The translations under genes were made by a program, and so were the position numbers. A DNA stretch of 64,000 nucleotides from Fen-178 sp963722575 (GTDB lineage: Bacteria; Acidobacteriota; Terriglobia; Bryobacterales; Bryobacteraceae): the NCBI GenBank assembly GCA_963722575.1, contig CAVRNR010000020.1, positions 340,903 to 404,902 on the forward strand. Direction: 5' to 3'. Below the pieces are notes generated by a model. That model was not told the origin of the DNA, made no database searches, and saw only the letters and a program-made list of their open reading frames with translations. Positions 19,461 to 27,496 of this stretch are shown here, in pieces. The first letter of the stretch is position 1; every line of letters begins with the position of its first letter.

Positions 19461-20120
19461 TCAATCCTTGCGGTGGTGTTCGAGCTCGTGCTCGGAGATC
19501 AACTGGCGCAGGGTGTTTTCCAGTTCGGCCACGCGGCGGGCCAGATCGTCGATGGCCTGGCCTTCCGGATCGGGCAGCAGGCCGTGCTCCAGCACGCCGT
19601 TTTCGCCGCGCGTGCGCACCACCCGGCCGGGAATTCCCACCACGGTCGAGTTGTCCGGAACGGGATGCACCACCACGGAACCGGCGCCGATCTTGACGTT
19701 GTCGCCAATTCTGATGTTGCCCAGCACTTTGGCGCCGCTCCCTACCACCACGTGGTTGCCCAGGGTGGGGTGGCGCTTGCCTTTTTCGTTGCCGGTGCCG
19801 CCCAGGGTCGCTCCCTGGTAGAGCAGCACATCGTCGCCGATTTCGGTGGTTTCGCCGATCACCACGCCCATGCCGTGGTCGATGAAGAAGCGCCGGCCGA
19901 TGGTGGCGCCGGGGTGAATCTCGATCCCCGTCAGGAAGCGGCCGATCTGCGAGACGAGGCGCGGCGCCAGCGGCACCCTCCAGCCATACAGTTTGTGGGC
20001 CAAGCGGTGCAGCAGGATGGCATGGAAGCCGGGGTAACAGAGGACGATCTCGAGCACGCTCTTGGCCGCCGGGTCTTCCCGGAAAATGGTGCCGATCTGT
20101 TCCTTGATGGCTCGAAACAT
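19461..20120 (-). CDS. cysE: Serine O-acetyltransferase, short form
   Basis: A 219-residue left-handed beta-helix acetyltransferase. The catalytic and binding histidines are in FFIDHGMGVVIGETTEIGDD and KGKRHPTLGNHVVVGSGA, followed by hexapeptide repeats (KVLGNIRIGDNVKIGAGS). It makes O-acetylserine from serine and acetyl-CoA, the first step of cysteine synthesis. It has the shortened N-terminal helical domain seen in many non-enteric CysE/EpsC proteins, and an extra C-terminal coiled coil (about residues 185-215). It follows nuoI by 6 bp and may share its transcript. Confidence 0.93.
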   Translation of the reverse strand: MFRAIKEQIGTIFREDPAAKSVLEIVLCYPGFHAILLHRLAHKLYGWRVPLAPRLVSQIGRFLTGIEIHPGATIGRRFFIDHGMGVVIGETTEIGDDVLLYQGATLGGTGNEKGKRHPTLGNHVVVGSGAKVLGNIRIGDNVKIGAGSVVVHPVPDNSTVVGIPGRVVRTRGENGVLEHGLLPDPEGQAIDDLARRVAELENTLRQLISEHELEHHRKD

Positions 20121-20126
20121 GCCGAT

Positions 20127-20639
20127 TCAGTGCGCCGGAGCCGGGCCCAGAGGGCACCCCGCGGCGGCCAACGGTGGCTTGGCGCCGGGCGGCAGGGGCG
20201 CCAGCATATCCTCTTTGCGCTTGACCAGCGTCGCAGTATTGAAGCTGGCGTTTTCAAATCCATGGCCGTGCGTGATGGCGTCGGTGGGGCAGGCTTCCAC
20301 GCAATACCCGCAGAAAATGCAGCGGTTGTAATCGATGTTGTAAACCTTGGCGTAGCGCTCCCCGGCGGAGATGCGCACCAGATCGGTGTTCTCCGCGGCC
20401 TCGATATAGATGCAGTTGGAGGGACACGCGACGGCGCACAGGAAGCAAGCCACGCATTTTTCCAGGCCGTTGGCATCGCGCTGGAGCACGTGGACGCCGC
20501 GGTAGCGCTCTTCGAACTTGGGCGGCTCGTCGGGATAGTATTCCGTCACGGTGGGAGACATCATCTCCTTGAATGTGACGCCCATCCCTCTGGCGATGGA
20601 GGCGGCGGTATCCAGAATCTCTCCGATGGGGTTCGGCAT
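20127..20639 (-). CDS. nuoI: NADH-quinone oxidoreductase subunit I
   Basis: A 170-residue ferredoxin-like subunit with two [4Fe-4S] motifs, CVACFLCAVACP and CIFCGYCVEACP, spaced as in NuoI of complex I. The N-terminal amphipathic part (GEILDTAASIARGMGVTFKEM) packs against the membrane arm. No other nuo genes are nearby, so this is an isolated copy. It may supply complex I assembled from a split operon or be part of a partial set. The Pro-rich tail (LPPGAKPPLAAAGCPLGP) is an unusual extension. Confidence 0.9.
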   Translation of the reverse strand: MPNPIGEILDTAASIARGMGVTFKEMMSPTVTEYYPDEPPKFEERYRGVHVLQRDANGLEKCVACFLCAVACPSNCIYIEAAENTDLVRISAGERYAKVYNIDYNRCIFCGYCVEACPTDAITHGHGFENASFNTATLVKRKEDMLAPLPPGAKPPLAAAGCPLGPAPAH

Positions 20640-20700
20640 AGGGCCTGGTTCTATTTTAGCCTGGGTTGAAGCTCCGCACGGGAGCCTAATTCCGCGAGCC

Positions 20701-21189
20701 TCAACCGGGCTTCCATTCGGGCACGTTGTCGCCCTGCCGGAACACCTCGACGCCAGCCAGGCCGCCGAGCGATTCCATATCCCGCTTGCTCCAGCCTTCG
20801 ATAACGCGCGAGATGCCGCCGTCGCGCTCCAACAGAAACGCGGTGGGCACGCTGGAAATCCCGAATGCGTTGCTCGCCGGGTAGCCGCTCCGCCCGGTAT
20901 CGAGCAGAGTAGGCAACGTGAGGCCGAATTCCCGGTTGAACTCCAGGGTATCTTCGGCGCCGTCCTGCGAGATGGCGTAGACCGGCAGCGTGCCGGCCTT
21001 ATGGATGCGATCGAGAAATGGGAATGTGAGCTGGCACACCGGACAGGTGGTCTTGAAAAAGGCGATCAGCGCGGGGCCGTGGGCGAGGATCTCATCGAGC
21101 GCGGTGGTGCCGCCATCCAGGCGCGGCAGGCGGAAATCCGGCGCGCGGGAGCCGGGGTCGAGAAGTTTGCCATGTTTGCTGGCAGCCAT
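20701..21189 (-). CDS. TlpA/AhpC-like thioredoxin-fold protein (CxxC)
   Basis: The start at 21189 (MAASKHGKLLDPGSRAPDFRLP) gives 162 residues without a signal peptide; the upstream extension in frame is non-conserved in character. The thioredoxin-fold active site is FFKTTCPVCQLTFPF with C49 and C52, followed by a cis-Pro segment (SSVPTAFLLERDG). It probably reduces disulfides or peroxides in the cytoplasm. It lies 77 bp downstream of a second thioredoxin-like gene on the same strand whose first active-site Cys codon is TGA, so the two may form a redox pair. Confidence 0.85.
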   Translation of the reverse strand: MAASKHGKLLDPGSRAPDFRLPRLDGGTTALDEILAHGPALIAFFKTTCPVCQLTFPFLDRIHKAGTLPVYAISQDGAEDTLEFNREFGLTLPTLLDTGRSGYPASNAFGISSVPTAFLLERDGGISRVIEGWSKRDMESLGGLAGVEVFRQGDNVPEWKPG

Positions 21190-21266
21190 AATACAAGTGT
21201 ACGATGGCGGCCGGCTGCCGCTCGGACGCGCGCGCTGGCTGGGCGCGTCACCGGCAGGCACGTCTG

Positions 21267-21773
21267 TTAGAGCAATTCCTCGATGGCCGTGGGCAGTGAC
21301 TTCAGAGGGATGCCCACCATGCGGATCACGCCATCCTTGCTCACAAGAATCATATACGGCAGGTTGTAATTGGGCGGAAAAAAGAAGTGGTTGAACAATC
21401 GCCTCTTGGGATCGGCTACGACGGGGAATGTCAATGTGTGGCGGCGCCGAAACTCGACGGCCCTTTCCGCGGGCTCCTCGACATCAATTGCCACTACCTG
21501 GAAACCGCGGCTGCGGTACCGGTTCCAGAGGTTTTCGAGATGCGGAGCCTCCGCATTGCATTGGCTTCACCAGGAAGCGAAGAAATCGAGCAGGATGACT
21601 TTACCGCTGAAATCGGAGGACTGCACCGTAGAAGTGTGCGGCGCCGAGAGCTCGATTTCGGGTAGGCGGCGACCTGGACCAAGCCGGGCGTGCGGTCCCC
21701 ACTCCAGATCAGTGATCAGGATCGCAACGCTGATTGTGACGATCGCAAGCGAGATCCGAGTTGTGCGTCGCAT
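21267..21773 (-). CDS. Probable selenocysteine-containing TlpA-like thioredoxin (UxxC)
   Basis: From ATG 21773 the frame runs 168 codons to a stop at 21267 with one internal TGA at 21567-21569. Before it is the TlpA-type segment GKVILLDFFASW and after it SQCNAEAPHLENLW, so the TGA falls exactly on the first cysteine of the CxxC site, giving W-U69-S-Q-C72. Downstream the fold continues normally: VVAIDVEE, FPVVADP and a YMILVSKDG strand. Residues 6-20 form a membrane anchor, so the domain faces the periplasm. A perfect hairpin begins 10 nt after the TGA (separate entry). The intact frame on both sides, with no other stop, favours recoding over decay. A plain nonsense mutation (TGC or TGT to TGA) is the alternative. 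Confidence 0.72.
21540..21556 (-). promoter_or_regulatory. Candidate bacterial SECIS hairpin
   Basis: On the minus strand, ATGCGGA-GGC-TCCGCAT forms a perfect 7-bp stem with a 3-nt GGC loop. The loop begins 17 nt after the in-frame TGA of the thioredoxin-like gene. Bacterial SECIS elements lie directly inside the coding region after the UGA, with a short apical loop carrying G in its first two positions. This hairpin meets that description. Confidence 0.65.
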
Positions 21774-21954
21774 TTACTTGCAATTCTGACTCCGACCAGA
21801 AACGGACGCAACTCCATGACCGACGTGCGGGCAGCGAAACCCCGCGGAAGCTGGCCGCGATCCTCATGGGCTTCGAGCGTTGTCAACTTTTATGTCGCGC
21901 CCCATGTGCATCGCTCATCGGCAGAGGCGATGTCTGATGCGCTACCATACAGGT

Positions 21955-22179
21955 GTGAGGACCACTTTGGAAATCGACGATGACCTGGTGCAGGTCGCCA
22001 GGCAGCTCGCGCAACAGCGCCAGACGACCATGGGGCAGGTAATCTCCCAACTGGTTCGCAAGGCAATAGAGCCGAAAAGCGCGCCCCGCATGCGAAACGG
22101 AGTTCTGCTGTTCGACGTGAAGCCCGGCGCGAAGAAACCCAGCATGGCGTTGGTCAATCGTCTGCGGGATGAGGAATGA
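21955..22179 (+). CDS. vapB: VapB-type antitoxin
   Basis: A GTG start at 21955 gives 74 residues starting VRTTLEIDDDLVQVARQLAQ, the usual beginning of VapB antitoxins that pair with PIN toxins. The N-terminal ribbon-helix-helix-like part binds DNA and the C-terminal tail (FDVKPGAKKPSMALVNRLRD) should wrap the toxin. An ATG 18 bp upstream is a possible alternative. It overlaps the toxin gene by 4 bp (ATGA), as is normal for translationally coupled pairs. Autoregulation is expected but no operator was picked out. Confidence 0.85.
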   Translation: MRTTLEIDDDLVQVARQLAQQRQTTMGQVISQLVRKAIEPKSAPRMRNGVLLFDVKPGAKKPSMALVNRLRDEE

Positions 22180-22631
22180 GCACCGCACTGCTGGATGTCA
22201 ACGTGCTCGTCGCGCTGCATGATCCGGCTCACCCAAATTACGAAGACGCACACCGGTGGTTTGGCCGCAATCGGAAGCGCGGTTGGGCCACCTGTCCGGT
22301 CACTGTGAACGGCTGTGTCTGCGTGCTAAGCAACCCTGCCTACCCCAGCGTGACCGCAGCGCCGGCGGAGGTGGCGTCCCGTCTCAGAGTCTTGTGCGCG
22401 GGTCCGGATCATGAGTTCTGGAGCGACTCGGTTTCGCTGCTGGACGAGTCGCTGTTCCGGCTGCAAGCGATCACGGGGCATCGGCAGACGACGGATATCT
22501 ATCTGCTCGGCCTGGCGGTCCGGCACGGCGGCAGACTTGCCACATTCGATCGGTCGATTCCCCTCAAAGCGGTTGTAGGGGCCGGCGCGGTACACCTGGA
22601 GCTGATCGGAGGCGCTCCTACAGCTCCTTGA
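22176..22631 (+). CDS. vapC: VapC-type PIN-domain toxin
   Basis: A 151-residue PIN-domain ribonuclease. The acidic residues expected for metal binding are visible: Asp in LLDVNVLVALHD near the N-terminus, Glu/Asp in the middle (LLDESLFRL), Asp in TTDIYLLGLAVRHGG, and Asp in LATFDRSIPL. It cleaves RNA when free of VapB. The gene ends 14 bp inside the 3' end of the convergent flavoprotein gene. Confidence 0.88.
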   Translation: MSTALLDVNVLVALHDPAHPNYEDAHRWFGRNRKRGWATCPVTVNGCVCVLSNPAYPSVTAAPAEVASRLRVLCAGPDHEFWSDSVSLLDESLFRLQAITGHRQTTDIYLLGLAVRHGGRLATFDRSIPLKAVVGAGAVHLELIGGAPTAP

Positions 22632-23919
22632 TGAGTTGCTGGGCGGCGATCAGCAGGGGGTCCCAGACGGGCGAGAAGGGCGGCGAATAGGCCAAGTCCA
22701 ATTGCTCGAAGTCGTCGACGCGCAGGCGCGATTGCAGCGCGGCGGCGATCACATTGATGCGCCCGGCGGCGCCGTCCTCGCCGATCACCGATCCGCCCAT
22801 CAGGCGGCGGGTGGTGCGGTCGGCCACCAACTCCACCATGGTCTGGGCGCCCGGAAAATAGCGTGGCCGCACCGGGGCTTCGATGCGCGCGGCCATCGGC
22901 GAAAAACCTTCGGCGCGCGCCTGGGCCACGGAAAGGCCAGTGGTGGCGAAGCCCATCCCGAAGATGCCGACGATGGAGGTTCCCACCACGCCGGGGAAGC
23001 GCTCGCGGCTGCCGGCGGCGTTGGCGCCGGCAACCCTCCCGGTCTTGTTGGCGGTGGTTCCCAGCGGAATCCACGCGGGGCGGCCGGTCACCAGGTGCAT
23101 GACTTCGGCGCAGTCGCCGGCCACGAAAACTCCGTGCAGATTGGTCTCCATGCGGTCGTCGGCGCGGATGGCGCCAGTGCGGCCGAGCTCGACGCCGGCC
23201 TGCGCGGCAAGCTCCACGTTGGGCTTGAACCCGGCGGAGACCACCACCAGGTCGCAGGCGACGTCCGCCACGCTCTCTGGCTCGATGGCGCCGGCCTTGA
23301 CGCCGCAGCGCAGCTCCACGCCGTGTCTTTCCAGTTGCTTGCGGACGGCCGCGGTGAAGTGCGGGTCGTCGCGCAGCAGAACGTTCTGGGAACGCTCCAG
23401 CACGGTCACGCGCAGGCCGTTGCGGCGCAGCGCGTCGGCGGCCTCTACGCCGATATATCCCGCCCCGATCACCACTGCGCGCCGCGGCCGCTTCTCGCGG
23501 ATGAAGCGGCGCATCCGCTCGGCGTCTTCGAGGGTATGCAGCGTGAAGACGTGGGGCTGCTCGGCCCCCGCGATGCCGGCGGTATCGCAGCGCGCGCCGG
23601 CCGCAATTACGAGGTGGTCGTAGTGCAGGCGGTCGCCGGATTGGAGCTCCACCTCGCGGCGCGGGTGAGCGATCGAGACCACGCGCGCCCCAGTGCGCAC
23701 CTCGATATTTCGCTCCTTGCGGAAATACTCGGGTGTGTGCACAATCAACTGGCGGGCCTCGCGGACGCGCCCTTCGACGAAATACGGCAGCCCGCAGGCC
23801 CCATAGGAAACGACGGGGCCTTTCTCCAGGACCACGATGTCCAGCCGCGGATCGATGCGCCGCGCGCGCGCCGCCGCGCTCAGGCCCGCCGCCACCCCTC
23901 CGATGACCACCAGTGCCAT
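22618..23919 (-). CDS. CoA-disulfide-reductase/NADH-oxidase-like flavoprotein
   Basis: A 433-residue FAD- and NAD(P)H-binding enzyme. FAD site: VVIGGVAAGLSAAARAR; redox cysteine C42 in VVSYGACGLPYFVEG, the single-Cys site of the CoADR/Nox group; second dinucleotide fold: AVVIGAGYIGVEAADALR; FAD Asp in GVFVAGDCAEV. The dimerisation domain follows. The C-terminal rhodanese domain found in some relatives is absent. It likely reduces CoA disulfides, persulfides or oxygen. The 3' end overlaps the vapC end by 14 bp on the opposite strand. Confidence 0.88.
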   Translation of the reverse strand: MALVVIGGVAAGLSAAARARRIDPRLDIVVLEKGPVVSYGACGLPYFVEGRVREARQLIVHTPEYFRKERNIEVRTGARVVSIAHPRREVELQSGDRLHYDHLVIAAGARCDTAGIAGAEQPHVFTLHTLEDAERMRRFIREKRPRRAVVIGAGYIGVEAADALRRNGLRVTVLERSQNVLLRDDPHFTAAVRKQLERHGVELRCGVKAGAIEPESVADVACDLVVVSAGFKPNVELAAQAGVELGRTGAIRADDRMETNLHGVFVAGDCAEVMHLVTGRPAWIPLGTTANKTGRVAGANAAGSRERFPGVVGTSIVGIFGMGFATTGLSVAQARAEGFSPMAARIEAPVRPRYFPGAQTMVELVADRTTRRLMGGSVIGEDGAAGRINVIAAALQSRLRVDDFEQLDLAYSPPFSPVWDPLLIAAQQLIKEL

Positions 23920-23925
23920 CGGCCG

Positions 23926-24330
23926 CTATTCCTCTTTCATCTTCTGCACAAAATCCAGGATATCGAAGGTCTTGAGCTTGCGGTCCGGGTAATAGCTGTT
24001 GACGGCATCCTGCTCGTCGGCAAAAATCTCGAAGATGGTGGCCAGCTTGGTCATGACCAATAGCTCGATATGGCGGCGGTTGAGATTGAGCAGTTTCATA
24101 TTACCGCCGCTCTTACGCAAAGTGGTGGCGCACATCACCAGCGCGCCCAGGCCGGTACTGTCGATGTAATCCGTGCCGGCCAGGTTGAACACCAGGTTGC
24201 GTGTGCCGGCGGCGTTGAGCGCGGCCACCTCCTCACGCAGCATGGTGGCCTCCGGACCGACCGTGATGCGGCCTTTCAGATCCAGGATAAGAATGCCTTC
24301 GCGTTCTCTTTGATCGATGTCCAGAGCCAT
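23926..24330 (-). CDS. STAS-domain anti-sigma factor antagonist
   Basis: A 134-residue single STAS domain like SpoIIAA/RsbV. The phosphorylatable serine is S58 in DYIDSTGLGALV. The C-terminal helix is longer than usual (KTFDILDFVQKMKEE). It would bind and be phosphorylated by an anti-sigma kinase encoded elsewhere, as none is nearby. It lies 6 bp upstream of the flavoprotein gene on the same strand, so the two are probably co-transcribed. Confidence 0.9.
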   Translation of the reverse strand: MALDIDQREREGILILDLKGRITVGPEATMLREEVAALNAAGTRNLVFNLAGTDYIDSTGLGALVMCATTLRKSGGNMKLLNLNRRHIELLVMTKLATIFEIFADEQDAVNSYYPDRKLKTFDILDFVQKMKEE

Positions 24331-24363
24331 AGCTTCTATGGTAACGCCGGCGATGTTGTCGCC

Positions 24364-24409
24364 GGCGGGTTGCCAACCCGCCGCAGGATGCCATCCTGCC
24401 CCACAAGGG
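24364..24409. repeat. Intergenic double-hairpin repeat, copy 2
   Basis: GGCGGGTTGCCAACCCGCC (24364-24382) then GCAGGATGCCATCCTGC (24383-24399) and CCCACAAGGGC. Compared with the copy at 1239, the second stem has changed on both sides (GGCT/AGCC to GGAT/ATCC), so pairing is kept. It lies between the STAS gene and the leuCD pseudogene. Confidence 0.75.
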
Positions 24410-24414
24410 CGGTG

Positions 24415-25120
24415 CTACGCCCGAGTGTCGATGGACCCCACGCGGCGCGCCTCGTAGGCGGCGATCTGGGCCTCGTGCTTCAGAATGTAGCCGAGTTCGT
24501 CCACGCCCTCCAGCAGACAGTGCTTGGAAAAGGCGTCGATGGGGAATTCCACTTTCCGCCCGCTGGGCGTGGTAAGGGTTTGGCTGGCAAGGTCGATCTT
24601 CACCAACGCATCCGGATTCTCCGCCGCGGCCGCGAACAACTCCGCCTGCGCGTCCGGCGGCATCACAATGGGCAGCAGCGAATTCTTCAGCGAGTTCTGT
24701 TTGAAGATGTCGGCGAAAGACGTGCTCACCACGGCGCGAAAACCGAACTGCGTCAGCGCCCACGGCGCGTGTTCGCGCGAGCTGCCGCAGCCGAAATTGT
24801 CCCCCGCCAGCAGCACCTGCGCGCCCCGTGCCCGCGGCTGGTTCAGAATGAAATCCGGTTTGGGATTGCCCTCGGCATCGTAGCGCCAGTCGCAAAATAG
24901 CTGCTGGTCGAGACCCTGCTTGGTGGTGGTTTTCAGAAAGCGCGCCGGCGTCCATGGTCACGCTGCTGTCGTAGGCCGCGCCTTCGCCGGCGGGAAGCTG
25001 CTTCCAGCGCGCCACGGCCGCCGCCCACGCCAATCCTCGAGATCAGCGCCAGGATGATGTCCTTGGCCAAAACGCCGGGCCTCAGCCGGCCATCCACGCG
25101 GACTTGAAGGGTCTTCGACT
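24415..25120 (-). pseudogene. Decayed leuC-leuD pair joined by internal deletions
   Basis: Three pieces of the isopropylmalate dehydratase genes are stitched together. Piece 1 (about 25120-25040) matches LeuC SKTLQVRVDGRLRPGVLAKD. Piece 2 (about 25030-24945) matches LeuC AAVARWKQLPAGEGAAYDSS. Piece 3 (about 24955-24415) is LeuD from ARFLKTTTKQGL to the C-terminus, lacking its first 28 or so residues. Each aligns closely with the intact leuC/leuD at 35312-37314. The LeuC-LeuD junction falls in CCGGCGCG, a word expected in both parents, which suggests microhomology-mediated deletion. The LeuD part from 24816 still has a long open frame, but without its start and partner it is unlikely to function. 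Confidence 0.85.
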
Positions 25121-25560
25121 CCGGTGTCCAGGGGCTTGCATCATGAATACCGCCTGGAGAAGGAGACGGCGTAGCCAGGCACAAGATTATTGCGGAGCGC
25201 CGCCGATCGAGTTCGTGATTCACGTTTCCGAGATGATGGAGGGGCATCGAGAGATCAACGAAAGATCAACGGACTGGATTTAAACCCGGCAATCCTGTAT
25301 CCTAAGGGTTTTGCGCTAGTGGACGCTCGCATGATCCTTGCGGAGCCCGCCATTCGCCCGCGGGCCGTGGATATCCAGCGGGACCGGGTAATGAGCCGGC
25401 AAGCGATCTTCGACGCCCAGATCGACTGCGGAAACTCGTGATCAGAGCGCAAGTAGCGCAAACATGCGAACTCCGATCACTGCGGCATAGGAGCAGATGT
25501 CTAGTGTTATTGTTATTGATTACTTGCTTCGTTAACCGTTCAACATTGTGACGTCTATTT
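25121..25560. other. Non-coding stretch before leuB
   Basis: No recognisable gene. It contains a lower-G+C part (about 25490-25560, with alternating TTATTG words) that may carry the promoter of the following leuB-type gene. Short open frames here lack any family signature. Confidence 0.4.
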
Positions 25561-25575
25561 ATGGAGGTTTGGAAG

Positions 25576-26652
25576 ATGCATAAGATTGCGGTCATTCCCG
25601 GAGACGGGACTGGACCAGAGGTGACTGCCGAAGCAGTCAAGGTTCTCAAGGCGGCGGCTGCGAAGTTCGACTTCAAAGTTGAACTGACTGAGTTTGACTT
25701 CGGGGGCGAGCGATACAAGCGAACCGGGGAGTTATTGCCGGATAGCGCTGTGGAGGAATTGCGCAAGTTCGATGCGATCCTTCTTGGAGCCATCGGTCAT
25801 CCCGACGTGGCGCCTGGGATCCTGGAAAAAGGGATCCTGCTCAAGGCCCGTTTTGCCCTGGATCAGTACATCAACCTCAGACCAGTGAAATTGTACCCTG
25901 GCGTCGACACGCCGATAAAGGGCAAAGGGCCGAACGACATTGATTTTTTCGTTGTCCGGGAGAACACAGGGGACTTGTACACGGGAGTCGGCGGCTTCAG
26001 CATGAAGGGAACTCCGCATGAAGTTGCTGTACAAACAGCGGTGTACAGCCGCTTTCAGGTTGATCGCTGCCTCCGCTACGCCTTCAACCATGCGCGGAAG
26101 CACGGCAAGAAAGCGCGGGGCAAGTCAAACCATAATACCTTGGCGCTCTGCGGCAAGACGAACGTCCTGACGTATGTTTACGACCTCTGGGAAAGAGCCT
26201 TTCACGAGATGGGGCAGAAGGAGTTTCCGGAAATCGTCCGCGAGTACTACCACGTCGATGCGACGTGCATGTGGTTTGTCAAGAACCCAGAGTGGTTTGA
26301 CGTGATCGTCACGGGAAACATGTTCGGCGACATCATCACGGATCTGGGTGCGATGATCCAGGGCGGCATGGGTATTGCCGCGGGCGGCAATCTCAACCCC
26401 GAAGGGGTGAGCATGTTTGAACCCATCGGCGGGAGCGCACCCAAGTACACCGGCCAGGGTGTCATCAATCCGCTGGCTGCTATCTGCGCGATGCAGATGA
26501 TGCTGATGACACTCGGCGAAGACAAGGCTGCGGCCGCGGTGGAGGAATCGGTCATGTTTGTTACGGCGAACAAGCTGAAATCGCTTGCAGCCGGCCGCAT
26601 GGGCTATTCGACCTCCGGCGTTGGCGACCTGGTGGCGGCAGGAATCGCGTGA
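25576..26652 (+). CDS. leuB: 3-isopropylmalate dehydrogenase (LeuB-type decarboxylating dehydrogenase)
   Basis: The start MHKIAVIPGDGTGPEV at 25576 is preceded by GGAGG at an 8-bp distance, better than the ATG at 25561; 358 residues. Family motifs: GDGTGPEVT near the N-terminus, the substrate Arg region YINLRPVKLYPGV, DFFVVRENTGDLYTG, the catalytic Lys/Asp region KTNVLTY and VTGNMFGDIITDLG, and the NAD-site EPIGGSAPKYTGQG. It oxidises and decarboxylates 3-isopropylmalate in leucine synthesis; a tartrate or homoisocitrate role is possible in this superfamily. It stands apart from the main leu genes, whose own leuB has been lost, and may have been recruited to replace it. Its codon use looks less G+C-rich than its neighbours. 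Confidence 0.85.
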   Translation: MHKIAVIPGDGTGPEVTAEAVKVLKAAAAKFDFKVELTEFDFGGERYKRTGELLPDSAVEELRKFDAILLGAIGHPDVAPGILEKGILLKARFALDQYINLRPVKLYPGVDTPIKGKGPNDIDFFVVRENTGDLYTGVGGFSMKGTPHEVAVQTAVYSRFQVDRCLRYAFNHARKHGKKARGKSNHNTLALCGKTNVLTYVYDLWERAFHEMGQKEFPEIVREYYHVDATCMWFVKNPEWFDVIVTGNMFGDIITDLGAMIQGGMGIAAGGNLNPEGVSMFEPIGGSAPKYTGQGVINPLAAICAMQMMLMTLGEDKAAAAVEESVMFVTANKLKSLAAGRMGYSTSGVGDLVAAGIA

Positions 26653-26662
26653 AGCTTTGGGA

Positions 26663-26818
26663 ATGACCATCTCAGAGAAGATCCTGGCTGCTCACTCGGG
26701 TAAGAGCAGCGTCGCGCCGGGAGAACTCATCAACGTCAAAGTCGGCGTGGTCTTGGGAAATGATGTCACGGGCCGGACGCCGCAAGGGAATTCGCCAAAA
26801 TAGGCATCGACAAGGTAT
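26663..26818 (+). pseudogene. 5' stub of a second leuC-type gene
   Basis: ATG 26663 starts MTISEKILAAHSGKSSVAPG, the classic N-terminus of the LeuC/HacA large subunit, continuing to GNDVT. The frame then breaks, and the next family segment KEFAKIGIDKVL is read in another frame up to 26818. There the 87-bp repeat begins and homology stops. So the gene has both a frameshift and a truncation. Lying 10 bp after leuB, it suggests an original leuB-leuC operon of a type different from the leuC at 35914. Confidence 0.75.
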
Positions 26819-26902
26819 TAGGTCCGGGGCTTCCTGACATGTAGCGCGCGAGCACCAACGAACCTGGGGGATCTTAGGCGGACCCCAAAGTCCATAGATG
26901 GG
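26816..26902 (+). repeat. 87-bp direct repeat, left copy
   Basis: Identical at 85 of 87 positions to 33524-33610 and in the same orientation. It begins TATTAGGTCCGGGGCTTCC and ends AGATGGG. It truncates the leuC stub on its left and precedes a truncated hydrogenase maturation protease on its right. No transposase is attached. A GGGGG...CCCC pairing is possible near its end. Confidence 0.9.
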
Positions 26903-26949
26903 TAGACTCGGGTAAGGATGGGTAATCCGCGGTTCCGGCCGAGCCCGAA

Positions 26950-27387
26950 TTGCGAGGTTTGGCTCCCCAAGAGCTACACAGGGACGGAATGGTGGAATTC
27001 CTGGATGGGGGCACGCAGGGGCTGGCGCTGCTGGACCGCATCGCCAACCGCCGCGTGTTACTGGTTCTCGACGCCGTAGCGCTAGGCGCGGAGCCTGGAA
27101 CGGTTCACGTTCTGCGCGGGTGGAAGCACGCCGGGGAGCGCGCTTCCACTGCGCATGAAAGCAATGTAGCCGAGTTACTCCAGGCGTCTATGCTGCTGGG
27201 CGAATGCCCCGAGCAGGTGACGGTTATCGGAATCGAGCCGGAGAGGATCGCAACGGGGATCGGGGTGTCGGAGGCGGTGGCTAGGGGCGTAGGCGCGGCG
27301 GTGGAAACGGCGCGGCGGGAGTTGGCGGGGAGACTCATCCGAAGCCAACGCGGCTCGTTTAAAGGGTTATCATCCCGGTGGAGCTGA
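26950..27387 (+). pseudogene. Remnant of a hydrogenase maturation protease (HyaD/HupD type)
   Basis: The open frame of about 145 codons matches the second half of [NiFe]-hydrogenase maturation endopeptidases: VEFLDGGTQGLALLDRIANR, VLLVLDAVALGAEPGTVHVL, and the tail VTVIGIEPERIATGIGVSE. The conserved N-terminal part (the V.GIGN...DDG motif with the nickel-binding Glu) is absent, being replaced by sequence next to the 87-bp repeat. No hydrogenase subunit genes are in the window. It is a truncated leftover of a larger cluster. Confidence 0.75.
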
Positions 27388-27496
27388 AGCGGTCTCAGGA
27401 CGGCCTTCCCGCTATCCACGCCCGCATCAATTTGGCTTCGATAACCAGTCCCCTCGTGGGCAGCCGGCTCCCGGCTCTGCCCGGTAAAGACTCGCT

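Noticed and set aside
20127..20639. Complex I operon
   Set aside because: Only nuoI is present; neighbours are cysE and thioredoxin-like genes.
21267..21773. Simple pseudogene reading of the TGA-containing thioredoxin gene
   Set aside because: Kept as the alternative, but the exact Cys position, the intact flanking frame and the downstream hairpin together fit selenocysteine better.
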